Positions 19,166 through 30,417 of a DNA stretch of 48,395 nucleotides are shown piece by piece. Source of the DNA: Peribacillus deserti (GTDB lineage: Bacteria; Bacillota; Bacilli; Bacillales; DSM-1321); NCBI RefSeq assembly GCF_016909175.1, contig NZ_JAFBFI010000022.1, positions 1-48,395 on the forward strand. Direction: 5' to 3'. The notes beneath the pieces are model-generated. The model searched no databases and had not been told where the DNA came from. It saw only the letters and a program-made list of their open reading frames with translations. A program made the translations under genes and the position numbers. The stretch's first letter is position 1. Each line of letters opens with the position of its first letter.

Positions 19166-19867
19166 ATGGCTAAAAAAGGCAAGAAGTATCTAGAAGCTGT
19201 GAAGCTTGTAGATCGTTCTAAAGCATATTCTGTAGCTGAAGCTATTGAGTTAGTTAAAAAAACAAGCACAGCTAAATTTGATGCGACTGTTGAAGTTGCT
19301 TTCCGTCTAGGCGTAGATCCTAAGAAAGCTGATCAGCAAATCCGTGGAGCAGTTGTACTTCCAAACGGAACTGGTAAAACTCAGCGTGTTTTAGTATTTG
19401 CAAAAGGTGAAAAAGCGAAAGAAGCAGAAGCTGCTGGAGCTGACTTTGTAGGAGATACTGATTACATCGCTAAAATTCAGCAGGGCTGGTTTGACTTTGA
19501 CGTAATCGTAGCTACTCCAGACATGATGGGTGAAGTTGGTAAACTTGGCCGTGTGTTAGGGCCAAAAGGTTTAATGCCAAACCCTAAAACTGGTACAGTA
19601 ACATTTGATGTAGACAGAGCGGTTAAAGAAATCAAAGCTGGTAAAGTTGAATACCGTGTCGACAGACAAAGTAACATTCACGTGCCAATCGGAAAAGTTT
19701 CTTTTGAAGATGCAAAGCTTCTTGAAAACTTTACAACAATCTTTGATACTTTACTAAAAGTTAAGCCTGCGGCTGCAAAAGGAACTTACATGAAAAATAT
19801 TTCTGTAACTTCTACAATGGGTCCTGGTGTGAAAGTTGATGCTTCTACTTTCTCTGCTATAAAATAA
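19166..19867 (+). CDS. rplA: Large-subunit ribosomal protein L1
   Basis: L1 forms the mobile L1 stalk that guides deacylated tRNA out of the E site, and in many bacteria represses its own operon. The 233-residue protein matches the family length, with the conserved [33 protein letters not shown] and GKVEYR segments. AGGAGG lies 8-9 nt before the ATG. It forms a two-gene unit with rplK, while rplJ downstream has its own promoter. Confidence 0.97.
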   Translation: MAKKGKKYLEAVKLVDRSKAYSVAEAIELVKKTSTAKFDATVEVAFRLGVDPKKADQQIRGAVVLPNGTGKTQRVLVFAKGEKAKEAEAAGADFVGDTDYIAKIQQGWFDFDVIVATPDMMGEVGKLGRVLGPKGLMPNPKTGTVTFDVDRAVKEIKAGKVEYRVDRQSNIHVPIGKVSFEDAKLLENFTTIFDTLLKVKPAAAKGTYMKNISVTSTMGPGVKVDASTFSAIK

Positions 19868-19869
19868 TG

Positions 19870-19898
19870 TTGACAAACCAAGAAATATGTAATATGAT
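19870..19898 (+). promoter_or_regulatory. SigA-type promoter of rplJ-rplL
   Basis: Consensus TTGACA (19870-19875) and TATGAT (19893-19898) are 17 bp apart, beginning 2 bp after the rplA stop codon. Confidence 0.85.
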
Positions 19899-19920
19899 AT
19901 TTCTTGTTGAAAATAAAATA

Positions 19921-20045
19921 CATTTGTACCGTAGACAGCAGGTGCTTTTAAGGCTTAATTTCCTGCCTAGGTAAATTCGATATATTAGTCTTTGACTATA
20001 CGAACTTACTGCCTCCATGTCTGCATAGATTTGGAGGCTTTTTCA
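19921..20045 (+). promoter_or_regulatory. Ribosomal protein L10 leader
   Basis: The segment ACCGTAGACAGCAGGTGC (19928-19945) with the later TTAATTTCCTGCCTAGGT (19955-19972) is the conserved L10 leader RNA, in which CAGCAGG pairs with TCCTGCC. The L10(L12)4 complex binds it to limit expression. It ends in a terminator hairpin, GCCTCCA (20011-20017) with TGGAGGC (20032-20038) plus TTTTT, so regulation is probably by attenuation. Confidence 0.9.
20011..20043 (+). terminator. Attenuator terminator in the L10 leader
   Basis: A perfect 7-bp stem, GCCTCCA/TGGAGGC, with a 14-nt loop is followed by five T residues. It lies 48 bp before rplJ and fits a regulated read-through site. Confidence 0.8.
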
Positions 20046-20091
20046 TGACCGGTATATATTGTGTTTAACAAATCTTACAGGAGGTGTCTAG

Positions 20092-20592
20092 ATGAGCAGT
20101 GCTATTGATCAAAAGAAACTAATCGTAGACGACATTGCTGGTAAATTCCAAGCAAGCAAATCTACTATCGTTGTTGACTACCGCGGCCTGACAGTTGCAG
20201 AAGTCACAGAACTTCGTAAGCAGCTGCGTGAAGCTGGCATCGAGTTCAAGGTTTACAAAAACTCTTTAACTCGCCGTGCTGCTGAATCAGTTGAACTTGC
20301 TGGCTTAAACGAATCTCTTACTGGTCCAAACGCTATCGCGTTCAGTAACGAAGATGTTGTTGCACCTGCAAAAATTCTTAATGATTTCGCGAAAAAACAC
20401 GATGCACTTGAAATTAAAGCTGGTGTTATTGAAGGAAATCTTGCAACAGTTGAAGAAGTTAAAGCTCTTGCTGAACTTCCATCTCGAGAAGGACTGCTTT
20501 CTATGTTGCTTAGCGTACTTCAAGCGCCAATCCGCAACCTTGCTCTTGCTGCAAAAGCTGTTGCAGAACAAAAAGAAGAACAAGGCGCGTAA
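20092..20592 (+). CDS. rplJ: Large-subunit ribosomal protein L10
   Basis: L10 is the base of the L12 stalk on the 50S subunit: the N-terminal domain binds 23S rRNA beside L11 and the C-terminal helix carries L12 dimers. The 166-residue protein has the conserved [24 protein letters not shown] block and [12 protein letters not shown] near 55-66. AGGAGGTG precedes the ATG. The gene lies directly behind the L10 leader, so it is expected to be autoregulated together with rplL. Confidence 0.97.
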   Translation: MSSAIDQKKLIVDDIAGKFQASKSTIVVDYRGLTVAEVTELRKQLREAGIEFKVYKNSLTRRAAESVELAGLNESLTGPNAIAFSNEDVVAPAKILNDFAKKHDALEIKAGVIEGNLATVEEVKALAELPSREGLLSMLLSVLQAPIRNLALAAKAVAEQKEEQGA

Positions 20593-20611
20593 GCTAATAT
20601 TCCAATTAGCT
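20592..20611 (+). other. Hairpin in the rplJ-rplL spacer
   Basis: AGCTAAT (20592-20598) pairs perfectly with ATTAGCT (20605-20611), overlapping the rplJ stop codon. L12 is made in several-fold excess over L10; a hairpin here could affect mRNA processing or stability of the rplL part, which is inference. Confidence 0.45.
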
Positions 20612-20660
20612 ATTCATGCTCGATCTATATAAATTAAAACTATTCTAGGAGGAACTAATA

Positions 20661-21026
20661 ATGACTAAAGAACAAATCATTGAAGCAGTTAAATCTATGA
20701 CTGTTTTAGAACTTAACGATCTTGTAAAAGCAATTGAAGAAGAATTCGGCGTAACTGCTGCTGCTCCTGTAGCAATGGGCGGCGGAGCTGCTGGTGGAGA
20801 AGCTGCTGCTGAACAAACTGAATTTGACGTTGTTCTAGCTAGCGCTGGCGACCAAAAAATCAAAGTTATCAAAGCAGTACGTGAAATCACAGGTCTTGGT
20901 CTTAAAGAAGCAAAAGAACTTGTTGACAACACTCCAAAAGCAATCAAAGAAGGCGTTTCTAAAGAAGAAGCTGAAGAAGTTAAAGCTAAGCTTGAAGAAG
21001 TTGGAGCTGGCGTTGAAGTTAAGTAA
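20661..21026 (+). CDS. rplL: Large-subunit ribosomal protein L7/L12
   Basis: L12 is the multi-copy stalk protein that recruits and activates the translational GTPases. The 121-residue acidic protein has the N-terminal dimerisation helices (about 1-32), an Ala/Gly-rich hinge ([17 protein letters not shown], about 35-51) and the C-terminal domain with [24 protein letters not shown]. Codon use is strongly biased, as expected for a very highly expressed gene. A terminator follows. Confidence 0.97.
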   Translation: MTKEQIIEAVKSMTVLELNDLVKAIEEEFGVTAAAPVAMGGGAAGGEAAAEQTEFDVVLASAGDQKIKVIKAVREITGLGLKEAKELVDNTPKAIKEGVSKEEAEEVKAKLEEVGAGVEVK

Positions 21027-21040
21027 TATTGCATAATAAG

Positions 21041-21069
21041 AAAGCTCGCTTTTAAAGCGGGCTTTTTTT
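21041..21069 (+). terminator. Intrinsic terminator after rplL
   Basis: AAAGCTCGCTT (21041-21051) pairs with AAGCGGGCTTT (21055-21065), with one T-G wobble, and the T-tract runs to 21069. Termination is probably strong, which would isolate rplJL from the rpoB unit. Confidence 0.88.
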
Positions 21070-21259
21070 GACTATATTTTTACTGAATACAGATTTGAGA
21101 TTGTGAAGCCGGAATGGCATCCTCGTCGGATCAGGCAGGCATGGTTTGATTTTCACGGTTTTTGATATTCAAAGCGGACCATGACTAAAAAGTAAACTAT
21201 GTACTAGATTTAAAGTTCATACTTTTAGAAAAGACCCTTTAGTAAAGGATGAGGTATTC
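21070..21259. other. Spacer before the methyltransferase gene
   Basis: No gene is seen. TTGATA (21162-21167) with TAAAAA (21186-21191), 18 bp apart, is a weak candidate promoter. Otherwise I see nothing definite. Confidence 0.35.
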
Positions 21260-21868
21260 ATGAGTGATCATTATTATTCCAAGACTCCAAATGCGGAAAG
21301 CAGTCCGAAGCATTGGTCTTTTACGTTAAGAAACAGGGAGTTTCGTTTTAAAACAGATAATGGTGTTTTTTCAAAGAAAGAAGTGGATTTTGGCTCCAGG
21401 CTTCTTATTGAAACCTTTAAACCCAATAGTGAAGTCGAGGGGAATCTTTTAGATGTAGGATGCGGGTATGGTCCTATTGGTCTTTCGCTGGCGTCCGAGA
21501 GGAAAGATATTCTTGTTCATATGGTGGATGTGAACGCTAGAGCGATAGAGCTTGCTAAAGAAAATGCACAGATTAACCATATTGAGAATGTTAAGATCTA
21601 TGAGAGCGATAAACTTACGGGAGTCGAAGAGTCCGGTTTTGCATCCGTACTGACTAATCCGCCAATTCGTGCAGGCAAACAAGTGGTTCATGAAATCTTT
21701 GAACAAAGTTTTGCTAAATTGGCTGACGGAGGAGAGCTGTGGGTTGTGATCCAGAAGAAGCAGGGGGCGCCATCGGCAATGGAAAAGATGGAAGAGCTGT
21801 TTGGAGATGTTGAACTGATAGAGAGAAAAAAAGGTTATTATATCCTGTGCTCTAAAAAGAAATTATAA
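21260..21868 (+). CDS. ybxB: YbxB, RsmC-like class I SAM-dependent methyltransferase
   Basis: The 202-residue protein has the class I methyltransferase fold: motif I LLDVGCGYGPIG (about 61-72), and NPPIRAGK (about 133-140), the NPPxR catalytic motif of the MTS domain found in RsmC/RsmD-type rRNA guanine-N2 methyltransferases. It corresponds to the C-terminal half of RsmC, so a 16S rRNA target is likely but not proven. It lies between rplL and rpoB, the standard position for this gene in Bacillales. GATGAGG near 21249 is only a modest SD. Confidence 0.85.
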   Translation: MSDHYYSKTPNAESSPKHWSFTLRNREFRFKTDNGVFSKKEVDFGSRLLIETFKPNSEVEGNLLDVGCGYGPIGLSLASERKDILVHMVDVNARAIELAKENAQINHIENVKIYESDKLTGVEESGFASVLTNPPIRAGKQVVHEIFEQSFAKLADGGELWVVIQKKQGAPSAMEKMEELFGDVELIERKKGYYILCSKKKL

Positions 21869-21889
21869 TAAAAAAATCACCCAAAAGAT

Positions 21890-21918
21890 TTGACTCGTAA
21901 ATAGGGCTATGATAATAT
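21890..21918 (+). promoter_or_regulatory. Extended -10 promoter of rpoB-rpoC
   Basis: TTGACT (21890-21895) and TAATAT (21913-21918) are 17 bp apart, with TG one base before the -10 box. The transcript would have a leader of about 275 nt before rpoB. Confidence 0.75.
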
Positions 21919-22092
21919 TATTTAATGCATATATATAATTCCCCTTATTATGCAGAGTCTCTTTATTATTATAGTATAAAAAACGCATCAGTGGGGAAAA
22001 ATATATTGATAATAGTTTGTTTTTTTGAAAAATGCGGTTTTTAAGATGAAAACCCTTTTTCTTTTTTTGTCTGTGAGTTTACAGCTACATAG

Positions 22093-22159
22093 GCAGGTAT
22101 ATTCTCGCATACTTGCGGGATTTACCCAGGTAAATCTTCGCTTTAATGCGTAGATTTAC
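22093..22159 (+). promoter_or_regulatory. rpoB leader with competing hairpins
   Basis: GCAGGTAT (22093-22100) pairs with ATACTTGC (22109-22116). GATTTAC (22119-22125) pairs with GTAAATC (22130-22136), but the same middle strand GTAAATCT (22130-22137) can pair instead with AGATTTAC (22152-22159), enclosing CGC/GCG (139-141/148-150). The two folds exclude each other. No T-tract is present, so regulation, if any, would be at translation, pausing or processing. Confidence 0.55.
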
Positions 22160-22200
22160 AAGATATAACCTTATTATGCTTGATTTGAGGGGTGAATCAG

Positions 22201-25200
22201 TTGACAGGTCAACTAGTTCAGTATGGACGACACCGCCAGCGCAGAACTTATGCAAGAATTAGCGAGGTTTTAGAATTACCGAATCTTATCGAGATTCAAA
22301 CCTCTTCTTACCAATGGTTTCTTGATGAGGGCTTAAGAGAGATGTTCCAGGATATTTCTCCTATCGAGGACTTTACAGGTAACCTATCGCTTGAATTTAT
22401 TGATTACAGCTTGGGAGAACCTAAGTACTCCGTCGAAGAATCAAAAGAGCGCGACGTTACTTATTCTGCTCCGCTTCGTGTGAAAGTACGCCTAGTAAAC
22501 AAGGAAACAGGTGAAGTTAAGGACCAGGATGTGTTCATGGGTGACTTCCCGCTAATGACTGAGACAGGCACTTTTGTTATCAATGGTGCTGAACGCGTTA
22601 TTGTATCTCAGTTAGTGCGTTCACCAAGTGTTTACTATAGCGGAAAGGTAGACAAGAATGGCAAAAGAGGCTATAGCGCTACTGTCATTCCAAACCGCGG
22701 GGCTTGGCTTGAATATGAAACAGATGCTAAGGATGTAGTTTACGTAAGAATTGACCGCACAAGAAAATTGCCGGTTACTGTTCTATTGCGTGCACTAGGG
22801 TTTGGCTCTGATCAAGAAATCATCGATCTTATTGGCGATAACGAATATATTCGTAACACGCTAGAAAAAGATAATACCGAAAGCACGGAAAAAGCTTTGC
22901 TTGAAATTTATGAGCGTCTTCGCCCAGGCGAACCGCCAACAGTTGAAAATGCAAAGAGTTTATTGGTATCAAGATTCTTTGATCCAAAAAGATATGATCT
23001 AGCAAATGTTGGACGCTACAAGATCAACAAGAAGCTTCATATCAAAAACCGCTTGTTCAACCAGCGTCTGGCTCAAACATTGGCAGACCCTGAAACTGGC
23101 GAAATAATTGCAGAGTCTGGAACTCTTCTGGACCGAAGAAATCTTGACCGTATCATTCCTTTCTTAGAAAAAGGAATTGAATTTAAAACTTATAACCCTT
23201 CTAATGGTGTAGTAGAAGAAGATATTCTGATGCAGCTTATTAAGATCTATGCACCAAACGATGCAGAAGGCGAAAAAGTTATCAATGTAATTGGAAATGC
23301 CTATGTAGAAGAACAGGTGAAGAATATCACACCTGCTGACATCATTTCGTCTATCAGTTATTTCTTTAACTTGCTTCACTCAGTTGGAGATACAGATGAT
23401 ATTGACCATCTTGGTAACCGCCGCCTTCGTTCTGTAGGTGAATTGCTTCAAAACCAATTTAGAATCGGTCTATCTCGTATGGAGCGAGTGGTTCGTGAAA
23501 GAATGTCTATTCAAGACACGAATACCATTACACCTCAGCAGTTAATTAATATCCGCCCTGTTATAGCTTCCATTAAAGAGTTTTTCGGCAGTTCACAGTT
23601 ATCTCAGTTCATGGATCAGACGAATCCTCTTGCTGAGCTTACACACAAACGCCGTCTATCAGCATTAGGGCCCGGTGGTTTAACTCGTGAACGTGCAGGA
23701 TTTGAAGTGCGTGACGTTCATTATTCCCACTATGGCCGTATGTGTCCGATTGAAACTCCAGAGGGACCAAACATCGGGTTAATTAACTCACTGTCAAGTT
23801 TTGCAAAAGTAAATCGATTTGGTTTTATTGAAACACCATATCGCCGTGTGGATCCTGAAACAGGAAAAATCACGAGCAGAATAGATTATATGACAGCTGA
23901 TGAAGAAGATAACTATGTGGTAGCGCAAGCAAATGTGCTTCTTGATGACAGCGGTGCTTTCATCGAGGAAGACATCATTGCTCGTTTCCGGGGCGAGAAT
24001 ACAGTAGTCAAACGCGACCGTGTCGATTATATGGACGTTTCGCCAAAGCAAGTAGTATCTGCTGCAACAGCATGTATTCCTTTCTTAGAAAATGATGACT
24101 CAAACCGTGCACTGATGGGTGCAAACATGCAGCGTCAAGCTGTGCCTCTTATGCAGCCTGAAGCGCCAATTGTCGGAACAGGTATGGAATACGTATCTGC
24201 AAAAGACTCAGGTGCTGCAGTTATCTGTAAACACGAAGGTATTGTCGAGCATGTTGAATCTAGAGAAGTGTGGGTAAGAAGAGTTAAAGACGTGGACGGA
24301 CAAGAAGTTAAGGGTGATCTGGATAAATACAGAATGCTTAAATTCATCCGTTCCAACCAAGGAACCTGCTATAATCAGCGTCCTATTGTCAGTGTAGGTG
24401 ACCGTGTTGTTAAAGGTGAAATCCTTGCAGACGGACCATCCATGGAAAAGGGTGAATTAGCTCTTGGACGAAATGTTATGGTTGCATTCATGACATGGGA
24501 TGGCTATAACTACGAAGATGCGATTATTATGAGCGAACGTCTAGTTAAAGACGACGTATATACATCTATTCATATTGAAGAATATGAGTCAGAATCCCGT
24601 GATACTAAACTCGGGCCTGAAGAAATCACAAGAGATATCCCGAATGTCGGTGAAGATGCTCTGCGTAACCTAGATGAGCGCGGAATAATCCGAGTGGGTG
24701 CGGAAGTGAAAGACGGAGACCTTCTTGTAGGTAAAGTAACTCCTAAGGGTGTAACTGAACTTACAGCTGAGGAACGTCTGCTCCATGCGATATTTGGCGA
24801 GAAAGCCCGTGAAGTCCGTGATACATCTTTACGTGTACCACATGGCGGAGGCGGAATCGTGCTTGATGTGAAAGTATTCAACCGTGAAGACGGTGATGAG
24901 CTGCCTCCTGGTGTTAACCAGCTTGTGCGTGCTTACATTGTACAAAAACGTAAAATATCTGAAGGCGACAAGATGGCCGGACGACATGGTAATAAAGGGG
25001 TTATCTCCCGCATATTGCCGGAAGAAGATATGCCTTATCTTCCTGATGGTACACCGGTAGATATCATGCTTAACCCTCTAGGGGTTCCATCACGTATGAA
25101 TATCGGGCAGGTATTAGAGCTTCATCTGGGAATGGCAGCTAGATATCTTGGGATTCATGTTGCATCACCGGTATTTGACGGTGCACGTGAGGAAGATGTA

Positions 25201-25764
25201 TGGGGCACCATTGCTGAAGCAGGTATGGCGAACGATGCCAAAACTGTTTTATATGATGGCCGTTCAGGAGAACCATTTGATAATAGAGTATCTGTCGGAA
25301 TCATGTACATGATTAAACTGGCACACATGGTAGATGATAAACTCCATGCCCGTTCAACAGGACCTTACTCACTCGTTACTCAGCAGCCTCTGGGCGGTAA
25401 AGCTCAATTCGGCGGACAGCGTTTTGGGGAGATGGAGGTTTGGGCACTTGAAGCTTATGGTGCTGCATACACTCTTCAAGAAATTCTCACAGTTAAGTCC
25501 GATGATGTCGTTGGCCGTGTGAAAACGTACGAAGCAATTGTAAAAGGTGAAAATGTTCCTGAACCAGGAGTACCTGAATCTTTCAAAGTTTTAATCAAAG
25601 AACTTCAAAGTTTAGGTATGGATGTTAAGATTCTATCAAGTGATGATAAAGAGATTGAGATGCGCGACCTGGATGATGAAGAAGAACTAAATCAAGCCGA
25701 CTCGCTTACAATCGATCCCGATCCAAAAGAACCTGAATCAGAGATCGTAGGCTCTAAAGAGTAA
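22201..25764 (+). CDS. rpoB: RNA polymerase beta subunit
   Basis: RpoB forms one half of the RNA polymerase active cleft. The 1187-residue protein is almost collinear with the Bacillus protein. The rifampicin region [27 protein letters not shown] (about 463-489) keeps the sensitive-type Q, D, H and S residues, so no resistance change is visible. I chose the TTG at 22201 (TTGACAGGTCAACTAG, giving [15 protein letters not shown]), 8 nt after the GGGG of GAGGGGTG; the in-frame GTG at 22192 lies within the SD. The acidic C-terminal tail is diverged, as usual. rpoC follows after 55 bp. Confidence 0.97.
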   Translation: MTGQLVQYGRHRQRRTYARISEVLELPNLIEIQTSSYQWFLDEGLREMFQDISPIEDFTGNLSLEFIDYSLGEPKYSVEESKERDVTYSAPLRVKVRLVNKETGEVKDQDVFMGDFPLMTETGTFVINGAERVIVSQLVRSPSVYYSGKVDKNGKRGYSATVIPNRGAWLEYETDAKDVVYVRIDRTRKLPVTVLLRALGFGSDQEIIDLIGDNEYIRNTLEKDNTESTEKALLEIYERLRPGEPPTVENAKSLLVSRFFDPKRYDLANVGRYKINKKLHIKNRLFNQRLAQTLADPETGEIIAESGTLLDRRNLDRIIPFLEKGIEFKTYNPSNGVVEEDILMQLIKIYAPNDAEGEKVINVIGNAYVEEQVKNITPADIISSISYFFNLLHSVGDTDDIDHLGNRRLRSVGELLQNQFRIGLSRMERVVRERMSIQDTNTITPQQLINIRPVIASIKEFFGSSQLSQFMDQTNPLAELTHKRRLSALGPGGLTRERAGFEVRDVHYSHYGRMCPIETPEGPNIGLINSLSSFAKVNRFGFIETPYRRVDPETGKITSRIDYMTADEEDNYVVAQANVLLDDSGAFIEEDIIARFRGENTVVKRDRVDYMDVSPKQVVSAATACIPFLENDDSNRALMGANMQRQAVPLMQPEAPIVGTGMEYVSAKDSGAAVICKHEGIVEHVESREVWVRRVKDVDGQEVKGDLDKYRMLKFIRSNQGTCYNQRPIVSVGDRVVKGEILADGPSMEKGELALGRNVMVAFMTWDGYNYEDAIIMSERLVKDDVYTSIHIEEYESESRDTKLGPEEITRDIPNVGEDALRNLDERGIIRVGAEVKDGDLLVGKVTPKGVTELTAEERLLHAIFGEKAREVRDTSLRVPHGGGGIVLDVKVFNREDGDELPPGVNQLVRAYIVQKRKISEGDKMAGRHGNKGVISRILPEEDMPYLPDGTPVDIMLNPLGVPSRMNIGQVLELHLGMAARYLGIHVASPVFDGAREEDVWGTIAEAGMANDAKTVLYDGRSGEPFDNRVSVGIMYMIKLAHMVDDKLHARSTGPYSLVTQQPLGGKAQFGGQRFGEMEVWALEAYGAAYTLQEILTVKSDDVVGRVKTYEAIVKGENVPEPGVPESFKVLIKELQSLGMDVKILSSDDKEIEMRDLDDEEELNQADSLTIDPDPKEPESEIVGSKE

Positions 25765-25819
25765 TACAGCTGAAAAGCAATTAGGGTAAAACCCGGAGAT
25801 TAAGAGGGAGGTAGGCCCC

Positions 25820-28800
25820 TTGATAGATGTTAATAATTTTGAGTATATGAAAATTGGTTTAGCTTCGCCTGACAAGATCCGTTCTTGGTCATTTGGGGAA
25901 GTAAAAAAACCAGAAACCATAAACTATCGTACTCTTAAACCTGAAAAAGACGGTTTGTTCTGCGAAAGAATTTTTGGTCCTACAAAAGACTGGGAATGTC
26001 ATTGCGGAAAATACAAAAGAGTTCGTTATAAAGGTGTAGTATGTGACCGATGCGGAGTTGAAGTAACTCGTGCGAAGGTCCGCCGTGAGCGCATGGGCCA
26101 TATTGAGCTGGCTGCTCCGGTTTCTCACATCTGGTATTTTAAAGGTATTCCTAGCCGGATGGGACTTGTCCTTGACATGTCCCCCCGCGCTTTAGAAGAA
26201 GTTATTTATTTTGCGTCGTATGTAGTTACAGAGACTGGTGATACTGCACTGGACAAGAAACAGCTTCTTTCTGAAAAAGAATACCGCGCTTACCGTGAAA
26301 AATTCGGTAATAAGTTCCAAGCTGGCATGGGAGCTGAAGCGATCAAAAAACTTCTTCTTGATATTGATTTAGATAAAGAAGTTGACTTCTTAAAAGAAGA
26401 GCTTAAAACGGCGCAGGGACAACGACGGACTCGTGCAATCAAGAGACTTGAGGTTCTTGAAGCGTTCCGTAATTCTGGAAACGAACCTTCATGGATGATT
26501 CTAGATGTTCTGCCTGTAATTCCGCCAGAGCTTCGCCCGATGGTTCAATTAGATGGCGGACGCTTTGCAACATCTGATTTAAATGACTTATACCGAAGAG
26601 TAATCAATCGTAATAACCGCTTAAAGCGTTTATTAGATCTTGGAGCTCCAAGCATTATCGTTCAGAACGAAAAGCGTATGCTTCAAGAAGCAGTTGATGC
26701 TTTAATTGACAATGGCCGACGCGGCAGACCTGTTACAGGTCCTGGTAACCGTCCGCTTAAATCCCTTTCTCATATGCTTAAAGGGAAGCAAGGTCGTTTC
26801 CGTCAAAATCTACTGGGTAAACGTGTTGATTATTCTGGACGTTCGGTAATCGTTGTAGGTCCAAACCTTAAAATGTATCAGTGCGGACTTCCGAAAGAAA
26901 TGGCAATCGAGTTATTTAAGCCGTTTGTTATGAAAGAGTTAGTCGGAAAAGGATTAGCCCATAACATTAAGTCTGCCAAGCGTAAAATTGAACGCTTACA
27001 GCCTGAGGTCTGGGATGTTCTTGAATCCGTTATTAAGGAGCACCCGGTTCTGTTGAACCGTGCACCAACTCTGCATAGACTTGGCATCCAGGCATTTGAG
27101 CCTACGTTAGTTGAAGGCCGTGCAATTAGACTTCACCCGCTTGTATGTACTGCATATAATGCCGACTTCGATGGTGACCAAATGGCTGTTCACGTACCGC
27201 TTTCATCGGAAGCTCAAGCTGAAGCACGCCTTCTTATGCTTGCAGCACAAAACATTTTGAATCCTAAAGATGGAAAACCTGTTGTTACTCCTTCTCAAGA
27301 CATGGTATTAGGTAACTATTACTTAACTATGGAACGTGAAGGCGCAAACGGCGAAGGTATGATCTTTAAAGATACAAACGAGGCGATTATTGCTTACCAA
27401 AACGGATATGTACATTTACATACCCGTGTGGCTGTTCATGCTGGATCACTTAAAAATCTAACGTTTACAGAAGAACAAAACAATAAGCTTCTGCTTACAA
27501 CAGTAGGGAAATTGATTTTTAATGAAATACTTCCTGACACATTCCCGTACTTGAATGAACCAACAAAATCAAATCTTGAGGAAAAAACTCCTGAAAAGTA
27601 TTTTGTTGAAAAAGGACAGGATGTAAGAGAGATCATTAAATCACAGCCGGGCGTAGATCCGTTTGTTAAGAAATTCTTAGGAAATATCATTGCGGAAGTA
27701 TTTACACGTTTCAAAATTACTGAAACATCAAAAATGCTTGACCGCATGAAAGATCTTGGGTTCAGACATTCGACAAGAGCTGGTATTACTGTTGGTGTAG
27801 CAGATATCGTCGTTCTTGCTGAGAAAAAGCAAATCATTGAAGAAGCGCAATCTAAAGTAGACAATGTGTTGAAGCAGTTCAGACGCGGTCTTATCACCGA
27901 TGAAGAACGTTACGACAGAGTTATCTCTATCTGGAGCGGTGCTAAGGATGCGATTCAGGCTAAGCTTATGCAGTCCCTGAATAAACGCAATCCAATCTTT
28001 ATGATGAGTGACTCCGGTGCCCGTGGTAACGCATCTAACTTCACCCAGCTTGCTGGTATGCGTGGACTGATGGCCAACCCGGCTGGACGTATCATTGAAT
28101 TGCCGATCAAATCTTCGTTCCGTGAAGGGTTAACCGTTCTAGAGTACTTCATTTCGACGCATGGTGCCCGTAAAGGTCTTGCAGATACAGCTCTTAAAAC
28201 TGCTGACTCTGGTTACCTTACCCGCCGTCTAGTTGACGTTGCTCAAGATGTTATTGTCAGAGATGATGATTGTGGCACAGACCGAGGACTTCTGATTGGT
28301 GCACTTAAAGACGGCACAGAAACTATTGAGCATCTGGAAGAGCGTTTAATAGGCCGTTATGCACGTAAAGCGATAAAGCATCCTGAGACTAAGGAAGTTA
28401 TCGTTGCTGAAAATCAATTGATCACAGAAGATCTTGCTAAGTACGTTGAAGATGTGGGAGTCGAAAAGGTTTGGATCCGTTCTGCCTTCACATGTAATAC
28501 ACGTCATGGTGTATGTAAAAAATGTTACGGACGCAACCTTGCAACAGGTGAACAGGTGGAAGTGGGAGAAGCTGTTGGTATCATAGCAGCCCAATCTATT
28601 GGAGAACCAGGTACGCAGTTAACAATGCGTACATTCCATACTGGCGGAGTTGCCGGGGATGATATCACTCAAGGTCTTCCTCGTATCCAGGAATTGTTTG
28701 AAGCTAGACATCCAAAAGGTCAAGCTGTAATCTCTGAAATTGATGGTACAGTAACTGGCATAAAAGAAGTCAAAGACAAACAGCAGGAAATCACGATTCA

Positions 28801-29419
28801 AGGTGAGGTTGAATCTCGTTCATACACTGCTCCATACACTGCACGTCTTAAAGTGGCTGTAGACACGAAGGTTGTCCGCGGACAGGAATTGACAGAAGGT
28901 TCTATTGATCCTAAAGAGCTTCTGAAAATTAAGGATGTATTGTCAGTGCAAGAGTACTTGCTAAAAGAGGTTCAAAGAGTTTACCGTATGCAAGGGGTAG
29001 AAATTGGAGATAAGCATATTGAAGTAATGGTACGCCAAATGCTTCGTAAAATCCGTGTGCTTGACGCGGGTGAATCAGAGGTGCTTCCAGGAACACTTCT
29101 TGATATCCACCAGTTTACAGATGCTAACCAAAAAGCGTTGCTTGAAGGAAAAACACCTGCCACTGGGCGCCCTGTATTGCTTGGTATTACAAAAGCTTCC
29201 CTTGAAACAGATTCATTCTTGTCTGCTGCATCATTCCAAGAAACCACAAGAGTTCTTACAGATGCTGCAATCAAAGGGAAACGTGACGAATTACTGGGTC
29301 TTAAAGAAAATGTTATCATCGGTAAGCTCGTTCCTGCAGGAACAGGTATGCTTCGCTACAGAAAAGCATCTCCGATATTGACCGAAGATTCCAGCCAGGA
29401 AACCGTTTCTGTTGATTAA
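25820..29419 (+). CDS. rpoC: RNA polymerase beta' subunit
   Basis: RpoC contributes the catalytic magnesium site. The 1199-residue protein has the N-terminal zinc finger ([20 protein letters not shown], about 60-79), the invariant NADFDGD metal motif in the middle, the trigger-loop region, and a second zinc site in the C-terminal half ([11 protein letters not shown]). Translation starts at the TTG at 25820, 7 nt after GGGAGGT (25806-25812), giving [17 protein letters not shown]. It is followed by a GC-rich terminator that ends the rpoBC unit. Confidence 0.97.
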   Translation: MIDVNNFEYMKIGLASPDKIRSWSFGEVKKPETINYRTLKPEKDGLFCERIFGPTKDWECHCGKYKRVRYKGVVCDRCGVEVTRAKVRRERMGHIELAAPVSHIWYFKGIPSRMGLVLDMSPRALEEVIYFASYVVTETGDTALDKKQLLSEKEYRAYREKFGNKFQAGMGAEAIKKLLLDIDLDKEVDFLKEELKTAQGQRRTRAIKRLEVLEAFRNSGNEPSWMILDVLPVIPPELRPMVQLDGGRFATSDLNDLYRRVINRNNRLKRLLDLGAPSIIVQNEKRMLQEAVDALIDNGRRGRPVTGPGNRPLKSLSHMLKGKQGRFRQNLLGKRVDYSGRSVIVVGPNLKMYQCGLPKEMAIELFKPFVMKELVGKGLAHNIKSAKRKIERLQPEVWDVLESVIKEHPVLLNRAPTLHRLGIQAFEPTLVEGRAIRLHPLVCTAYNADFDGDQMAVHVPLSSEAQAEARLLMLAAQNILNPKDGKPVVTPSQDMVLGNYYLTMEREGANGEGMIFKDTNEAIIAYQNGYVHLHTRVAVHAGSLKNLTFTEEQNNKLLLTTVGKLIFNEILPDTFPYLNEPTKSNLEEKTPEKYFVEKGQDVREIIKSQPGVDPFVKKFLGNIIAEVFTRFKITETSKMLDRMKDLGFRHSTRAGITVGVADIVVLAEKKQIIEEAQSKVDNVLKQFRRGLITDEERYDRVISIWSGAKDAIQAKLMQSLNKRNPIFMMSDSGARGNASNFTQLAGMRGLMANPAGRIIELPIKSSFREGLTVLEYFISTHGARKGLADTALKTADSGYLTRRLVDVAQDVIVRDDDCGTDRGLLIGALKDGTETIEHLEERLIGRYARKAIKHPETKEVIVAENQLITEDLAKYVEDVGVEKVWIRSAFTCNTRHGVCKKCYGRNLATGEQVEVGEAVGIIAAQSIGEPGTQLTMRTFHTGGVAGDDITQGLPRIQELFEARHPKGQAVISEIDGTVTGIKEVKDKQQEITIQGEVESRSYTAPYTARLKVAVDTKVVRGQELTEGSIDPKELLKIKDVLSVQEYLLKEVQRVYRMQGVEIGDKHIEVMVRQMLRKIRVLDAGESEVLPGTLLDIHQFTDANQKALLEGKTPATGRPVLLGITKASLETDSFLSAASFQETTRVLTDAAIKGKRDELLGLKENVIIGKLVPAGTGMLRYRKASPILTEDSSQETVSVD

Positions 29420-29427
29420 TATGAAAT

Positions 29428-29457
29428 GGCCGGTGATCATCTCGCCGGCCTCTTTTT
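29428..29457 (+). terminator. Intrinsic terminator after rpoC
   Basis: GGCCGGTG (29428-29435) pairs with CGCCGGCC (29443-29450), one T-G wobble, around a 7-nt loop. TCTTTTT follows. Confidence 0.88.
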
Positions 29458-29520
29458 AAGAAAGTTATAGATGGTAAATTTAATAAAGCTAGAATTCCTT
29501 GATATTTTTTAAAAGTATAG

Positions 29521-29550
29521 TTGACAGTGAACGCCTAATGATGTTACTAT
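29521..29550 (+). promoter_or_regulatory. Extended -10 promoter of the rplGB-rpsL-rpsG-fusA unit
   Basis: Consensus TTGACA (29521-29526) and TACTAT (29545-29550) are 18 bp apart; TG at 29542-29543 gives an extended -10 element. Confidence 0.7.
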
Positions 29551-29596
29551 AGCAAAGGTGCTCCTATAATACCTGTAGCTTCGGAGGATATGATTT

Positions 29597-29845
29597 ATGT
29601 CTTATGAAAAAGTTCAACAGGCGTTGACAGTCATTGTAGGAACAAAACAAACAGTGAAAGCTCTAAAGAACGGAATAGTCTCCGAAGTAGTTGTAGCAGC
29701 TGATGCAGACCCAAAAGTGAAGGCAAAAGTGCTAGAAGCATCTAAGGAAAATAACGTTTCAGTATCTCATGTGGATTCTATGCTGAAGCTTGGAAGAGCA
29801 TGCGGAATTGAAGTCGGAGCGGTAGCTGTTGCAATTAAAAAGTAA
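29597..29845 (+). CDS. rplGB: L7Ae/L30e-family K-turn-binding ribosomal-type protein (YbxF)
   Basis: The 82-residue protein has the L7Ae/L30e fold, recognisable by the central LVVAADA-type strand (here [15 protein letters not shown]) and the [16 protein letters not shown]-terminal part. In Bacillus subtilis YbxF binds RNA kink-turns and associates with ribosomes in exponential phase; the exact role is unsettled. GGAGG (29583-29587) lies 9 nt before the ATG. It is placed ahead of rpsL, the usual position in Bacillales. Confidence 0.93.
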   Translation: MSYEKVQQALTVIVGTKQTVKALKNGIVSEVVVAADADPKVKAKVLEASKENNVSVSHVDSMLKLGRACGIEVGAVAVAIKK

Positions 29846-29849
29846 AACT

Positions 29850-29883
29850 GTTTTTGTAGAAAACTACAAAAACTTTGTTTTTG
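29850..29883 (+). terminator. A+T-rich terminator-like hairpin before rpsL
   Basis: GTTTTTGTAG (29850-29859) pairs perfectly with CTACAAAAAC (29864-29873) around AAAA, followed by TTTGTTTTTG. The stem is G+C-poor, so it may only partly terminate between rplGB and rpsL. Confidence 0.5.
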
Positions 29884-29892
29884 CCCATTTAC

Positions 29893-29914
29893 GACTCACC
29901 TGGATGTGTGGGTC
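29893..29914 (+). other. Hairpin in the rpsL leader
   Basis: GACTCAC (29893-29899) pairs with GTGGGTC (29908-29914), one T-G wobble, around an 8-nt loop, 33 nt before the rpsL start. Its role is unknown. Confidence 0.45.
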
Positions 29915-29947
29915 TAGAAATGAATATGTGAAGGGAGGAAAAAATAA

Positions 29948-30370
<423 letters not shown>

Positions 30371-30417
30371 TAAAAAAATAACTTTAAATATGTATTTTAC
30401 CGAAAGGAGGAAACAAG

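Noticed and set aside
22201-25764. Rifampicin-resistance changes in rpoB
   Set aside because: The cluster I region has the sensitive-type residues at all positions I can compare.
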